DNA from: Bacteroidales bacterium UBA1219
GTDB lineage: Bacteria; Bacteroidota; Bacteroidia; Bacteroidales; P3
Reading direction: 5' to 3'
Assembly (NCBI GenBank): GCA_002309295.1
Contig: DBXF01000094.1
Coordinates: forward strand, 4,322 to 10,443
Length of the DNA: 6,122 nucleotides
Shown: positions 1 to 5,803 of the stretch, piece after piece
Layout of the letters: the number at the start of each line of letters is the position of its first letter
How positions within the stretch are numbered: position 1 is the stretch's first letter
Program-made: the position numbers and the translations under genes
The notes under the pieces: model-generated
What the model saw: the letters and a program-made list of their open reading frames with translations, nothing else
The model's database searches: none
Told to the model about the DNA's origin: nothing

Positions 1-90
1 GGCTACACCAAAGGCCACGCCGAGTTTACACTGCAGGAACTCCGCGAATGTCCCAAACTGCGCAAGATTTTCGAAGAACTCTACGCATAA
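1..90 (+). CDS. 3' end of an unrecognised gene (partial)
   Basis: Frame 1 is open from the window edge to a TAA at 88-90 and encodes the last 29 residues of a protein, ending in LRKIFEELYA. The segment is charged and probably helical. It has no T9SS tail, membrane segment or motif I can assign to a family. That it is a real gene end is supported by the strong intrinsic terminator 23 bp after the stop codon and by GC-rich codon use typical of coding sequence. The start lies outside the window and the function cannot be judged from this fragment. Confidence 0.7.
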   Translation, partial: GYTKGHAEFTLQELRECPKLRKIFEELYA

Positions 91-112
91 GACAAAAACT
101 TCATAATGTTTT

Positions 113-141
113 AAGGCGGTCGCTAAACGACCGCCTTTTTT
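113..141 (+). terminator. Intrinsic terminator after the first partial gene
   Basis: A perfect 8-bp GC-rich stem (GGCGGTCG at 115-122, CGACCGCC at 128-135) closes a 5-nt loop and is followed by six T. Flanking AA (113-114) and TT (136-137) can extend the stem to 10 bp. It sits 22 bp past the stop of the partial gene and separates that gene from the promoter at about 148-179. Confidence 0.93.
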
Positions 142-147
142 ATTAAA

Positions 148-179
148 TATGTGAAATTCAAAAAAAATGTGTATATTTG
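148..179 (+). promoter_or_regulatory. Bacteroidetes-type promoter of the FISUMP gene pair
   Basis: TATATTTG at 172-179 matches the Bacteroidetes -7 consensus TAnnTTTG exactly. A weak -33 box, TATG (consensus TTTG), lies at 148-151 with a 20-bp spacer that includes an A-tract. It is just downstream of the terminator and about 70 bp before the first ATG at 250, giving an expected start of transcription near 184-187 and a leader of about 65 nt. The -7 box is convincing; the -33 box is only a partial match. Confidence 0.7.
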
Positions 180-226
180 CAAAACATTAAAACAATGTTT
201 TGTATTGCAAACCATTGAAAAACAAA
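174..226 (+). repeat. Near-tandem direct repeat in the promoter leader
   Basis: A segment starting at 174 (TATTTGCAAAACATT, then AAAAC) recurs in imperfect form at 203 (TATTGCAAACCATT, then GAAAAAC). The two copies are about 29 bp apart, and the first includes most of the -7 box. The spacing is close to three helical turns, so two protein molecules could bind the same face of the DNA. A chance duplication of AT-rich sequence is the alternative. Confidence 0.4.
178..204. promoter_or_regulatory. Inverted repeat at the transcription start (candidate operator or leader hairpin)
   Basis: CAAAACATT (180-188) and AATGTTTTG (194-202) form a perfect 9-bp inverted repeat around a 5-nt spacer. A G-T and a T-A pair can extend it to 11 bp (178-204). 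It touches the end of the -7 box and spans the predicted transcription start, where a dimeric repressor site would block initiation. It is too AT-rich and lacks the T-tract expected of a terminator. The function is inferred from position only. Confidence 0.45.
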
Positions 227-249
227 TAAATAATTGTAAATAAACATAA

Positions 250-762
250 ATGATGAAAAAAATTATATTCTTTTCAGCTATGTGCCTGACACTTGCTGTA
301 TGTGTAGCATGGATTTCTCCCAAAAACGAAACAGCATCCAACGCCTCGGCTATAGACAACAAGCATTCGGCATACGTGGATTTGGGACTTCCGAGTGGCA
401 CAAAATGGAAAGCCACCAACGAACCCGGCATGTTCGACTACGAAGCCGCCACCACACGTTTTGAAGGAAAACTACCCACCGCCATACAACTTTACGAATT
501 GTGCAACAAATGCAAATGGACATGGCTTGGCAACGGCTATCGTGTTACCGGTCCCAACGGCAACTCCATAGTATTGCCCACCACCGGCAAGCGCGACTGC
601 GAGGGTAATGTGCAGAATTTCACATTGGAAGGCTACTATTGGTCGTGCACATCCAACGGCGACGGTGTGGATCGTCTTTTCATGTCGCAGGGACACGTGG
701 GAATAAGCAAGGACAAGCAATGCTCCGGCATGTGCGTTCGTCTTGTGAAAAACCGCAAATAA
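250..762 (+). CDS. Exported FISUMP-like protein, first of a tandem pair
   Basis: A 170-residue protein with an N-terminal export signal: two lysines at 3-4 and a hydrophobic stretch at 5-22. There is no proper lipobox (LAVC at 15-18 has V before C), so it may be a cleaved secreted protein or remain membrane-anchored. Residues 42-168 form one domain with the hallmarks of the Bacteroidales FISUMP/DUF1566-like family (C-type-lectin-like fold): LGLPSG (45-50), KWKATNE, KLPT (74-77), CKWTW (88-92), GPNGNSI (101-107), GYYWS (128-132) and CSGMCVRLV (158-166). Proteins of this family are generally uncharacterised, and no enzymatic residues are evident. ATG 250 and ATG 253 are both possible starts; the leader is A-rich with no Shine-Dalgarno site, as is usual in this phylum. 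The mature part has six cysteines, three more than the next gene. The downstream paralogue begins 50 bp later without an obvious promoter. Confidence 0.85.
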   Translation: MMKKIIFFSAMCLTLAVCVAWISPKNETASNASAIDNKHSAYVDLGLPSGTKWKATNEPGMFDYEAATTRFEGKLPTAIQLYELCNKCKWTWLGNGYRVTGPNGNSIVLPTTGKRDCEGNVQNFTLEGYYWSCTSNGDGVDRLFMSQGHVGISKDKQCSGMCVRLVKNRK

Positions 763-812
763 GTTAGCTTTTCTTAGAAAAATACCTGTTTTTTTCGTCT
801 GTCAAAATTCCT

Positions 813-1343
813 ATGGTACGTAAATTGTTACATACGGGCTTGGTTTGCTTTATAGCGTTGTCGATGTGTATGCAATGGAGCTGCACAAAGGGTTATGACG
901 ACGAAGACGAGGATGAAATAGAAGAAGAGACGGAAGAGCCTTCGGGGTTTATAAATCTCGGTTTGCCAAGCGGATTGCAATGGAACGCCACCGACGAGAG
1001 CGGCTTTTACACTTTTCTTGACGCCTTTCAGCATTTTCGTAGCAGTTTGCCGAGCGACGAACAGTTTAATGAATTGTTGCAAAAATGCCGATGGGTGTGG
1101 CAAAGCGATTATAAAAGATACAAGATAATAGGTCCCAACGGTAATTATATTTATATGACAACCGCCGGTTACAAAACTTGTAGCGGTAATTTGTATAATG
1201 TGGGATACGGCGGTTACTACTGGTCGTCAACCGAAAACGAATCGGGCACTACAGCCGTGGGACTCGATTTCGATGCATCGAACAAAGGACTGCATCCCGA
1301 CTCCAAGTGCAGCGGCCGCTCCGTGCGTCTGGTAAGAAACTGA
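813..1343 (+). CDS. FISUMP-like lipoprotein with acidic surface-export signal, second of the pair
   Basis: A 176-residue paralogue of the upstream gene. The N-terminus (RK at 3-4, hydrophobic 9-20) ends in QWSC with C24 as the likely lipidated cysteine. Right after it, residues 29-42 hold twelve D/E in fourteen positions. Such acidic runs behind the cysteine act as lipoprotein export signals to the outer face in Bacteroidetes, so surface display is predicted. The domain spans residues 46-176: LGLPSG (49-54), SLPS (78-81), CRWVW (92-96), GPNGN (107-111), TAGYKTCSGN (117-126), GGYYWSST (133-140) and CSGRSVRLVRN (166-176). Three cysteines (92, 123, 166) align with those at 88, 117 and 158 of the first protein. 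No Shine-Dalgarno or promoter is apparent, so it is probably transcribed with the upstream gene. The ligand and role are unknown. Confidence 0.86.
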   Translation: MVRKLLHTGLVCFIALSMCMQWSCTKGYDDEDEDEIEEETEEPSGFINLGLPSGLQWNATDESGFYTFLDAFQHFRSSLPSDEQFNELLQKCRWVWQSDYKRYKIIGPNGNYIYMTTAGYKTCSGNLYNVGYGGYYWSSTENESGTTAVGLDFDASNKGLHPDSKCSGRSVRLVRN

Positions 1344-1426
1344 TTGTTGCAAAACGACGTCTTCGGGTGTCATCAGATAAAGTCACAATCGTTGTTTCAG
1401 AATCTATATTATAACAAAGTAATAAT

Positions 1427-1433
1427 AAGGAGG
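1427..1433 (+). promoter_or_regulatory. Strong Shine-Dalgarno site deciding the start of the T9SS cargo gene
   Basis: AAGGAGG lies 9 nt before ATG 1443, an ideal Shine-Dalgarno and spacing. This selects ATG 1443 over the upstream in-frame TTG at 1344. The predicted protein then starts with a normal signal peptide. No comparable site precedes the other complete genes here, and such sites are uncommon in Bacteroidetes. Confidence 0.85.
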
Positions 1434-1442
1434 TTAGTTATT

Positions 1443-3932
1443 ATGAATGCAAAAGGTTTATTTTTTTCATTGTTGGCAATGATAGGTTTTGTTGCCTACG
1501 CAACGGCGCAGAATGCCACAATCCCATATAGCTGCGATTTCGAGAGTTCTACCGAATTGGCCTGTTGGCGTTTTCAAAACACAGCCAACAACAGATGGAC
1601 TTTCGGCCATGCAACAAATAATGGAGGCACAACGTCGATGTACATATCCAACGATAATGGATTGACAAATTCGTTTACTTATGAAAGAAAGGCCGTTGCC
1701 GCCTACCGAAATGTCGCTTTACGTTCGGGCGTGTATTCGGTTTCGTATGATTGGAAAATGGATGGCTACTCTTGGAATCCAAACCTTACCACCACACAAT
1801 TAATGCGAGTCATGCTTGTCCCGGATGCTACAACCTTGCCCAACGACTCCATCTTGTACCTGAACTTGAGAAACAACGTTTTGCCTACAGGCGCTATCCC
1901 GCTCGACGACAACAATCCACTTGTCGGTTCTTCGGGCAGTTGGACAAATTTCAGAAGCAATCAGGTGCTTGTAAATGCCACAGGCACATACAAGTTGCTT
2001 TTTGTTTGGGTTAATTATAGTACTTCTAATACACCTGCCGCCGTGGATAATATTATGCTGGACTACGTTTCTTGCCCGCAACCGCTTAACGTTACTGCAA
2101 CGGTTGTCGGCGATTCCATCGAGGTGGACTGGACCAGTTTTAACAACAACAATCCGGCCCTGGGATGGATTGTGGAATACAAATCGCGTTATTCCAATGC
2201 TCCTGCAATAGAAATGACTACTCCGAGCAAGCCGTTTATAATCCATCGCTCGGGACTTACCCCTAATTCCTATTACGACATTCGTGTGAGAGTCCTTTGC
2301 GACACTGCCGACACCAGCGACTACAGCGCAACCGCTTCGGCAGCATATAAGATGATTCAACCGACGGGACGCTTTGTTTATGACACCCTTACAGCTCCAA
2401 ATGTTTTATGTACCTACGGCACCTACAATCAGTATGGCAATTATTCTGCCGCTTATCCGGGACCATACGCCAATGTGGGAGTTGTGGATTCCGGCTCTTG
2501 GGATTATGTAAGAAGTCGCCACACCGTTCATCGCAATTTGAACGAAAAGGATTCTTGTACGGGTTATGTCATGCCAACGATATACGACGGAACAAGCATT
2601 TACTCATCGTTCCATCAGATGTATCACTATACGGCATCGGTAAGGTTGGGCGGCGTGTACGGACATTACCAAGCCCAAGCCATTTCGTACGAGATTGATG
2701 TGGATTCAGCCGCCGCCGATGTGATGATGGTGAACTTCGCTTTTGTCGAAACATCGCTATACACTTCATCCACAGGCTATATACCACGTCTTGTGATAGA
2801 CATTGTAGATACAAACAACACAGTGCTCAATGTGGTTACCGACGTGGCTGGCTTTTATCCTCTTACAAATTATTGTCGGGCTACAAACTCTTATTATAAA
2901 GATTGGTCGAGGGTGGCTGTGAATATGACACCATACCACGGACAGAAAATTAAACTGCGTTTCGCGACTTTCGGATGCGGTCATTGCATATATTTTGCCT
3001 CATACGCCTATCTGATTCCCGATTTCCGCAATGCCTCACTTGTGAGCACCGACTACGGCAGCAAATCGAACACCACTACCTTTGCCGCCCCCGACGGATA
3101 TAAATACAAATGGTATCTGCTTTCTGACCCGTCGACCATTATCGACAGCACCCAAACAGCCTCCATACCCAATGGCAATGGTTTTGCCTGCGAGCTTACC
3201 GACCTGTTTGGCAATGTGAAGGTGCTCCGCTCTTTTGCCGCACCGCGCGTGCCGCACTCCGACTTCGTTTGCAATGTCCGCAATATCGACTGCAACTCCA
3301 AGGAGATACAGCTAATCAATAACTCGTACATGACGGTGGATTCGCTCAACGGCAGAAGAATAGACGGAATAGAGGACTTCTATTGGTCGTTCAACGACGG
3401 CGAGAAGGTGTCGTTTTTCAACAACTACACTTTTACTACAACAGAAACCGGATTGATGAAAATTTCCCTTATCACAAGTACGGCCAACAACACTGTTTTC
3501 GACACACTGTCGCAAACAATCGACCTGAGTTATGTGCCTTCGCGCAGCGATATTTTCGACACCATCAACTATGGCGAGAACTACGCTTTTGCTGGCAGAA
3601 CGCTCACACATACAGGCGTTTACAACGATACACTGACTTCCGTTTATGGTTGCGACAGCATAGTTTCGCTGCACCTGCATGTAACAGGCGATGTATCAAT
3701 CGAAACAGCCAATCTTGAAAATGTCAAAGTTTATCCGAATCCTGTATCCAAATCGCTTGTGATAGACGGCGCCGAGGTTGTGGCATCGTCGGTTTACGAC
3801 GGCACAGGTAAGATTGTCCTGAAATACGGTCGCGAAACTGCTATCGAAGTGTCGAAACTAGCAGCAGGCATCTACACAATACGCGTTGAAACTCCTTTCG
3901 GAGTGGCAACAAGAAAGTTCGTGAAGCAGTAA
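1443..3932 (+). CDS. Large secreted multidomain protein with T9SS C-terminal sorting domain
   Basis: An 829-residue protein. A signal peptide (1-23, ending ATAQ) is followed by a MAM/jelly-roll-like 'choice-of-anchor' region (about 24-210, starting IPYSCDFES) and a fibronectin type III domain (about 211-303, CPQPLNVTAT to the YYDIRVRVLC strand). Next come a second probable jelly-roll region (about 360-527), an Ig-like segment (about 540-600) and a PKD-like domain (about 606-698, WSFNDG). A short Bacteroidales repeat ending YGCDSIVSLHLHV (703-747) precedes the type IX sorting domain (758-829: VKVYPNP, DGTGK, LAAGIYTIRV, KFVKQ). The tail predicts export to the periplasm by Sec, then across the outer membrane by T9SS with cleavage and attachment or release. 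No catalytic domain is visible, so an adhesin or carbohydrate/protein-binding role is likely but inferred. The signal peptide, FN3 and sorting domain are clear; the middle domain boundaries are approximate. It starts 99 bp after the lipoprotein gene with no clear promoter between. Confidence 0.92.
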   Translation: MNAKGLFFSLLAMIGFVAYATAQNATIPYSCDFESSTELACWRFQNTANNRWTFGHATNNGGTTSMYISNDNGLTNSFTYERKAVAAYRNVALRSGVYSVSYDWKMDGYSWNPNLTTTQLMRVMLVPDATTLPNDSILYLNLRNNVLPTGAIPLDDNNPLVGSSGSWTNFRSNQVLVNATGTYKLLFVWVNYSTSNTPAAVDNIMLDYVSCPQPLNVTATVVGDSIEVDWTSFNNNNPALGWIVEYKSRYSNAPAIEMTTPSKPFIIHRSGLTPNSYYDIRVRVLCDTADTSDYSATASAAYKMIQPTGRFVYDTLTAPNVLCTYGTYNQYGNYSAAYPGPYANVGVVDSGSWDYVRSRHTVHRNLNEKDSCTGYVMPTIYDGTSIYSSFHQMYHYTASVRLGGVYGHYQAQAISYEIDVDSAAADVMMVNFAFVETSLYTSSTGYIPRLVIDIVDTNNTVLNVVTDVAGFYPLTNYCRATNSYYKDWSRVAVNMTPYHGQKIKLRFATFGCGHCIYFASYAYLIPDFRNASLVSTDYGSKSNTTTFAAPDGYKYKWYLLSDPSTIIDSTQTASIPNGNGFACELTDLFGNVKVLRSFAAPRVPHSDFVCNVRNIDCNSKEIQLINNSYMTVDSLNGRRIDGIEDFYWSFNDGEKVSFFNNYTFTTTETGLMKISLITSTANNTVFDTLSQTIDLSYVPSRSDIFDTINYGENYAFAGRTLTHTGVYNDTLTSVYGCDSIVSLHLHVTGDVSIETANLENVKVYPNPVSKSLVIDGAEVVASSVYDGTGKIVLKYGRETAIEVSKLAAGIYTIRVETPFGVATRKFVKQ

Positions 3933-3973
3933 GTTTGTAGAATGTTTTATAAAACTAAGATTTGTAAAAATAA

Positions 3974-4005
3974 TTTGACGATTCAATTTTTTTTTTGTAA
4001 TTTTG
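3974..4005 (+). promoter_or_regulatory. Bacteroidetes-type promoter of the LRR protein gene
   Basis: TTTG at 3974-3977 and TAATTTTG at 3998-4005 match the -33 (TTTG) and -7 (TAnnTTTG) consensus exactly, with a 20-bp spacer containing a ten-T run. Transcription should start near 4011-4013, giving a leader of about 30 nt before ATG 4043. This makes the LRR gene an independent transcription unit. Confidence 0.85.
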
Positions 4006-4042
4006 CAGAATTAAATCATTATCTAGAAATATCTTTACATGG

Positions 4043-5572
4043 ATGAAGAAATCGGCTCTTTTGTATGTAGTGATGTGCCTTTTGGCATTTGTTGTCAATG
4101 CTCAGATATGTGAACCTGTCAGTGATTTCGAGGAAAACGGCATATACTATAAGATAACAAGCCACACAGCACCATATACTGCTGCTGTAGCTTCATCCTT
4201 GCCAAAACGTTATTCGGGGTCTGTGGTTATTCCCGAATCCGTTACATACAATGGAATTACATACAAAGTAACGGCAATCGCAAAAGGAGCTTTTTGGTGT
4301 TGTCGCGATCTTACATCAGTAACTATTCCAAACACAGTCGTCGTAATACAAGAAAGTGCGTTCGTTGATTGCATTGGATTGAAATCGCTTTCTGTGCCAA
4401 ATTCAGTGAAAATAATTGAAAAAGAGGCGTTTTCCAGCTGTACAGGACTTGAAACCCTGACAATTGGCCGCTCATTGGCCAGAATAGACAGCGCTGCGTT
4501 TGCATACACCAAGAAACTTTCACATATTGAGGTGTCGGCACAAAACACCCATTTTAAGGTTGTGGACGATGTGTTGTATTCAGCGTCGATGGATATCCTT
4601 GTACTATATCCGGCCGCAAAGAAAGGCGTTTTTACAGTCCCCAAAAAGGTTGTAGCCATCGGAAATAGCGCTTTTTGCGGATGTGAGGGACTTACGGGAA
4701 TTTCTTTTCACAACAATTTGCGTAGCATTGGCGAAACAGCTTTTCTCAATTGCAGTTCCCTCTACATTGTTTGCATACCCAAACGTGTCAGGAATATTGC
4801 TCATTCGGCTTTTGGCTTTTGCAGCTCCCTTTCAGCCTTTGTGGTTGATGCTATAAATCGTCGTTACACGGCAACCGACGGTGTGTTGTACACCAAACAC
4901 ATGGACACCCTTGTGGCTTTTCCCGCTGGTAGAAAGGTCGTTACATATAACATTCCCTCAACAGTAACAACAATAGGAGAAAATGCTTTTTGGGGATGCG
5001 AAATCGCATATATCGATCTGCCGTGCTCTGTGAAGACTGTCGATGATTATGCTTTCCATTTCTGCACTTTGGAAAAAATAACATTCGGTCAGTCGCTGGA
5101 AAGTGTTGGCAATTTCGCATTTGGGTTATGTCAGAATCTCAAATCGGTAGCATTGCCGAATTCGCTTAAAGAAATAGGGAAAAGCGCATTTGCGGTTTGT
5201 AATTCATTGACGGATGTACTGATTGGCGATTCAGTGAAAAAGATAGGGGAAGGGGCTTTTTCAGGTTGTGAGAAACTCTCCTCGGTAATCTTTGGAAAAT
5301 CTGTTGACATTGTCGAAGATATGGCTTTTTTAAGTTGTAAGTCATTGGAACGCTTGGTTTTCAAGGGACAGAAACCTCCGACCTTTGGTTTGACAGCATT
5401 CTATTTAATGCCGTCTTCCGATGCAGTAACTGTGCCGATGGGAAACGGCAAAAGCAAAAAATATATTCCAAATGCCCCTTCTACCGATGTAATAGTGCCT
5501 TGTGGTGCCAAAAACATATATTCCGAGCGACTTGCGGAATGGTACGATGATGTCCAGGAAGACTGCGAGTGA
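4043..5572 (+). CDS. BspA-like leucine-rich repeat (LRR_5) secreted protein
   Basis: A 509-residue protein with a signal peptide (1-20, ending VVNA, then Q21). Residues 59-453 carry BspA/Treponema pallidum-type LRRs, about 23 residues each, of the form AFxxCxxLxxVxIPxSVxxIGxx. The AF pairs begin at 83, 106, 129, 152, 210, 233, 256, 315, 337, 359, 382, 405, 428 and 452. Two longer intervals (152-210 and 256-315) each hold an insert with a VLYxxxMDxLVxxPA core (177-191, 281-295), a common variant in this family. The end (VIVPCGAKNIYSE at 483-495) resembles the usual cap of these arrays. Related proteins act in adhesion to host proteins or other bacteria, but that is not evident from sequence alone. 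There is no T9SS tail, lipobox or membrane anchor, so attachment is unexplained. ATG 4043 was chosen because the MKKSALL signal starts there. The gene has its own promoter. Confidence 0.93.
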   Translation: MKKSALLYVVMCLLAFVVNAQICEPVSDFEENGIYYKITSHTAPYTAAVASSLPKRYSGSVVIPESVTYNGITYKVTAIAKGAFWCCRDLTSVTIPNTVVVIQESAFVDCIGLKSLSVPNSVKIIEKEAFSSCTGLETLTIGRSLARIDSAAFAYTKKLSHIEVSAQNTHFKVVDDVLYSASMDILVLYPAAKKGVFTVPKKVVAIGNSAFCGCEGLTGISFHNNLRSIGETAFLNCSSLYIVCIPKRVRNIAHSAFGFCSSLSAFVVDAINRRYTATDGVLYTKHMDTLVAFPAGRKVVTYNIPSTVTTIGENAFWGCEIAYIDLPCSVKTVDDYAFHFCTLEKITFGQSLESVGNFAFGLCQNLKSVALPNSLKEIGKSAFAVCNSLTDVLIGDSVKKIGEGAFSGCEKLSSVIFGKSVDIVEDMAFLSCKSLERLVFKGQKPPTFGLTAFYLMPSSDAVTVPMGNGKSKKYIPNAPSTDVIVPCGAKNIYSERLAEWYDDVQEDCE

Positions 5573-5620
5573 TAATTTGGCTTCATGATTTGAAAATCAA
5601 ATAGATAAAACGAATTACAA

Positions 5621-5800
5621 AATCCCGTCAGGTCTTTTTTTAAAATACCCCATACGAGGGAAATTAAAAATAGCCCGTAGGGCTTTTCTTTTAGTAACAA
5701 CATGCAAGGAAAGCGAATAGCAAATAGCCCCGTCAGGGCTTTTCTTATGGTAAAAACTTGCGAAGAAAATGAAATGATAGCCCGTTAGGGCTTTTCTTTA
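5621..5800. repeat. REP-like palindromic repeat array, four degenerate copies
   Basis: Four units sit about 50-56 bp apart between the LRR gene and the transposase gene. Cores: 5622-5635 (degenerate, TCCCGTCAGG), 5672-5684 (AGCCC-GTA-GGGCT), 5726-5740 (AGCCC-CGTCA-GGGCT) and 5779-5792 (AGCCC-GTTA-GGGCT). The last three have a perfect 5-bp stem, loops of 3, 5 and 4 nt, and then TTTTCTT. The linkers are also related: CATACGAGGGAAA (5651-5663), CATGCAAGGAAAG (5701-5713) and CTTGCGAAGAAAA (5757-5769). The whole unit is therefore repeated, not just the hairpin. Loop length varies while the stems are kept, which suggests selection on structure. The array ends 11 bp from the stop codon of the transposase gene, as expected for REP elements mobilised by a RAYT. 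It could also serve as a set of terminators. Confidence 0.85.
5672..5690. terminator. Hairpin likely ending transcription of the LRR gene
   Basis: The second repeat unit (AGCCC-GTA-GGGCT followed by TTTTCTT, with A-rich sequence before it) has the form of a weak intrinsic terminator for plus-strand transcripts. It is the first well-formed hairpin after the LRR stop at 5572. The units at 5726 and 5779 could act the same way. On the other strand the hairpins are followed by shorter T-rich stretches, so they may work in both directions. The 5-bp stem is short, so efficiency is uncertain. Confidence 0.45.
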
Positions 5801-5803
5801 ATA

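Noticed and set aside
769..781. TTTTC-TTA-GAAAA hairpin between the two FISUMP genes
   Set aside because: A 5-bp, mostly AT stem not directly followed by T is too weak to call a terminator.
1210..1343. Diversity-generating retroelement variable region at the FISUMP C-terminus
   Set aside because: This fold is used by some such systems, but no template copy or reverse transcriptase is in the window, and the two paralogues differ throughout rather than at adenine-derived positions.
1392..1412. Possible promoter between the lipoprotein and T9SS cargo genes (TTG and TATATTAT)
   Set aside because: The -7 candidate matches only half of the conserved TTTG part of TAnnTTTG, and the spacing is short; co-transcription or an unseen promoter cannot be decided.
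1344..1442. 33-residue N-terminal extension of the T9SS cargo from TTG 1344
   Set aside because: It would bury the signal peptide, begins directly after the previous stop with a rare start codon, and ignores the ideal Shine-Dalgarno before ATG 1443.
1800..2360. Long open frame on the minus strand inside the T9SS cargo gene
   Set aside because: It lies wholly opposite a well-supported coding region, has no recognisable domain, and is explained as a shadow of that gene's codon use.
3944..3955. Perfect 12-bp palindrome GTTTTATAAAAC after the T9SS cargo gene
   Set aside because: It has no loop, is almost all A/T and is neither a convincing terminator nor near the -33/-7 boxes at 3974-4005; easily chance.
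5586..5599. Inverted repeat TGATT-TGAA-AATCA after the LRR gene
   Set aside because: The stem is short and AT-rich with no T-tract, so the later GC-rich repeat hairpins are better terminator candidates.
5401..5703. Minus-strand open frame across the LRR gene end and the repeats
   Set aside because: It runs antisense to the LRR cap and through the palindromic repeats, has no family features and no supporting start signal.
5621..5800. CRISPR array
   Set aside because: The repeated units are degenerate, the linkers are themselves related rather than unique, and no cas gene is visible.
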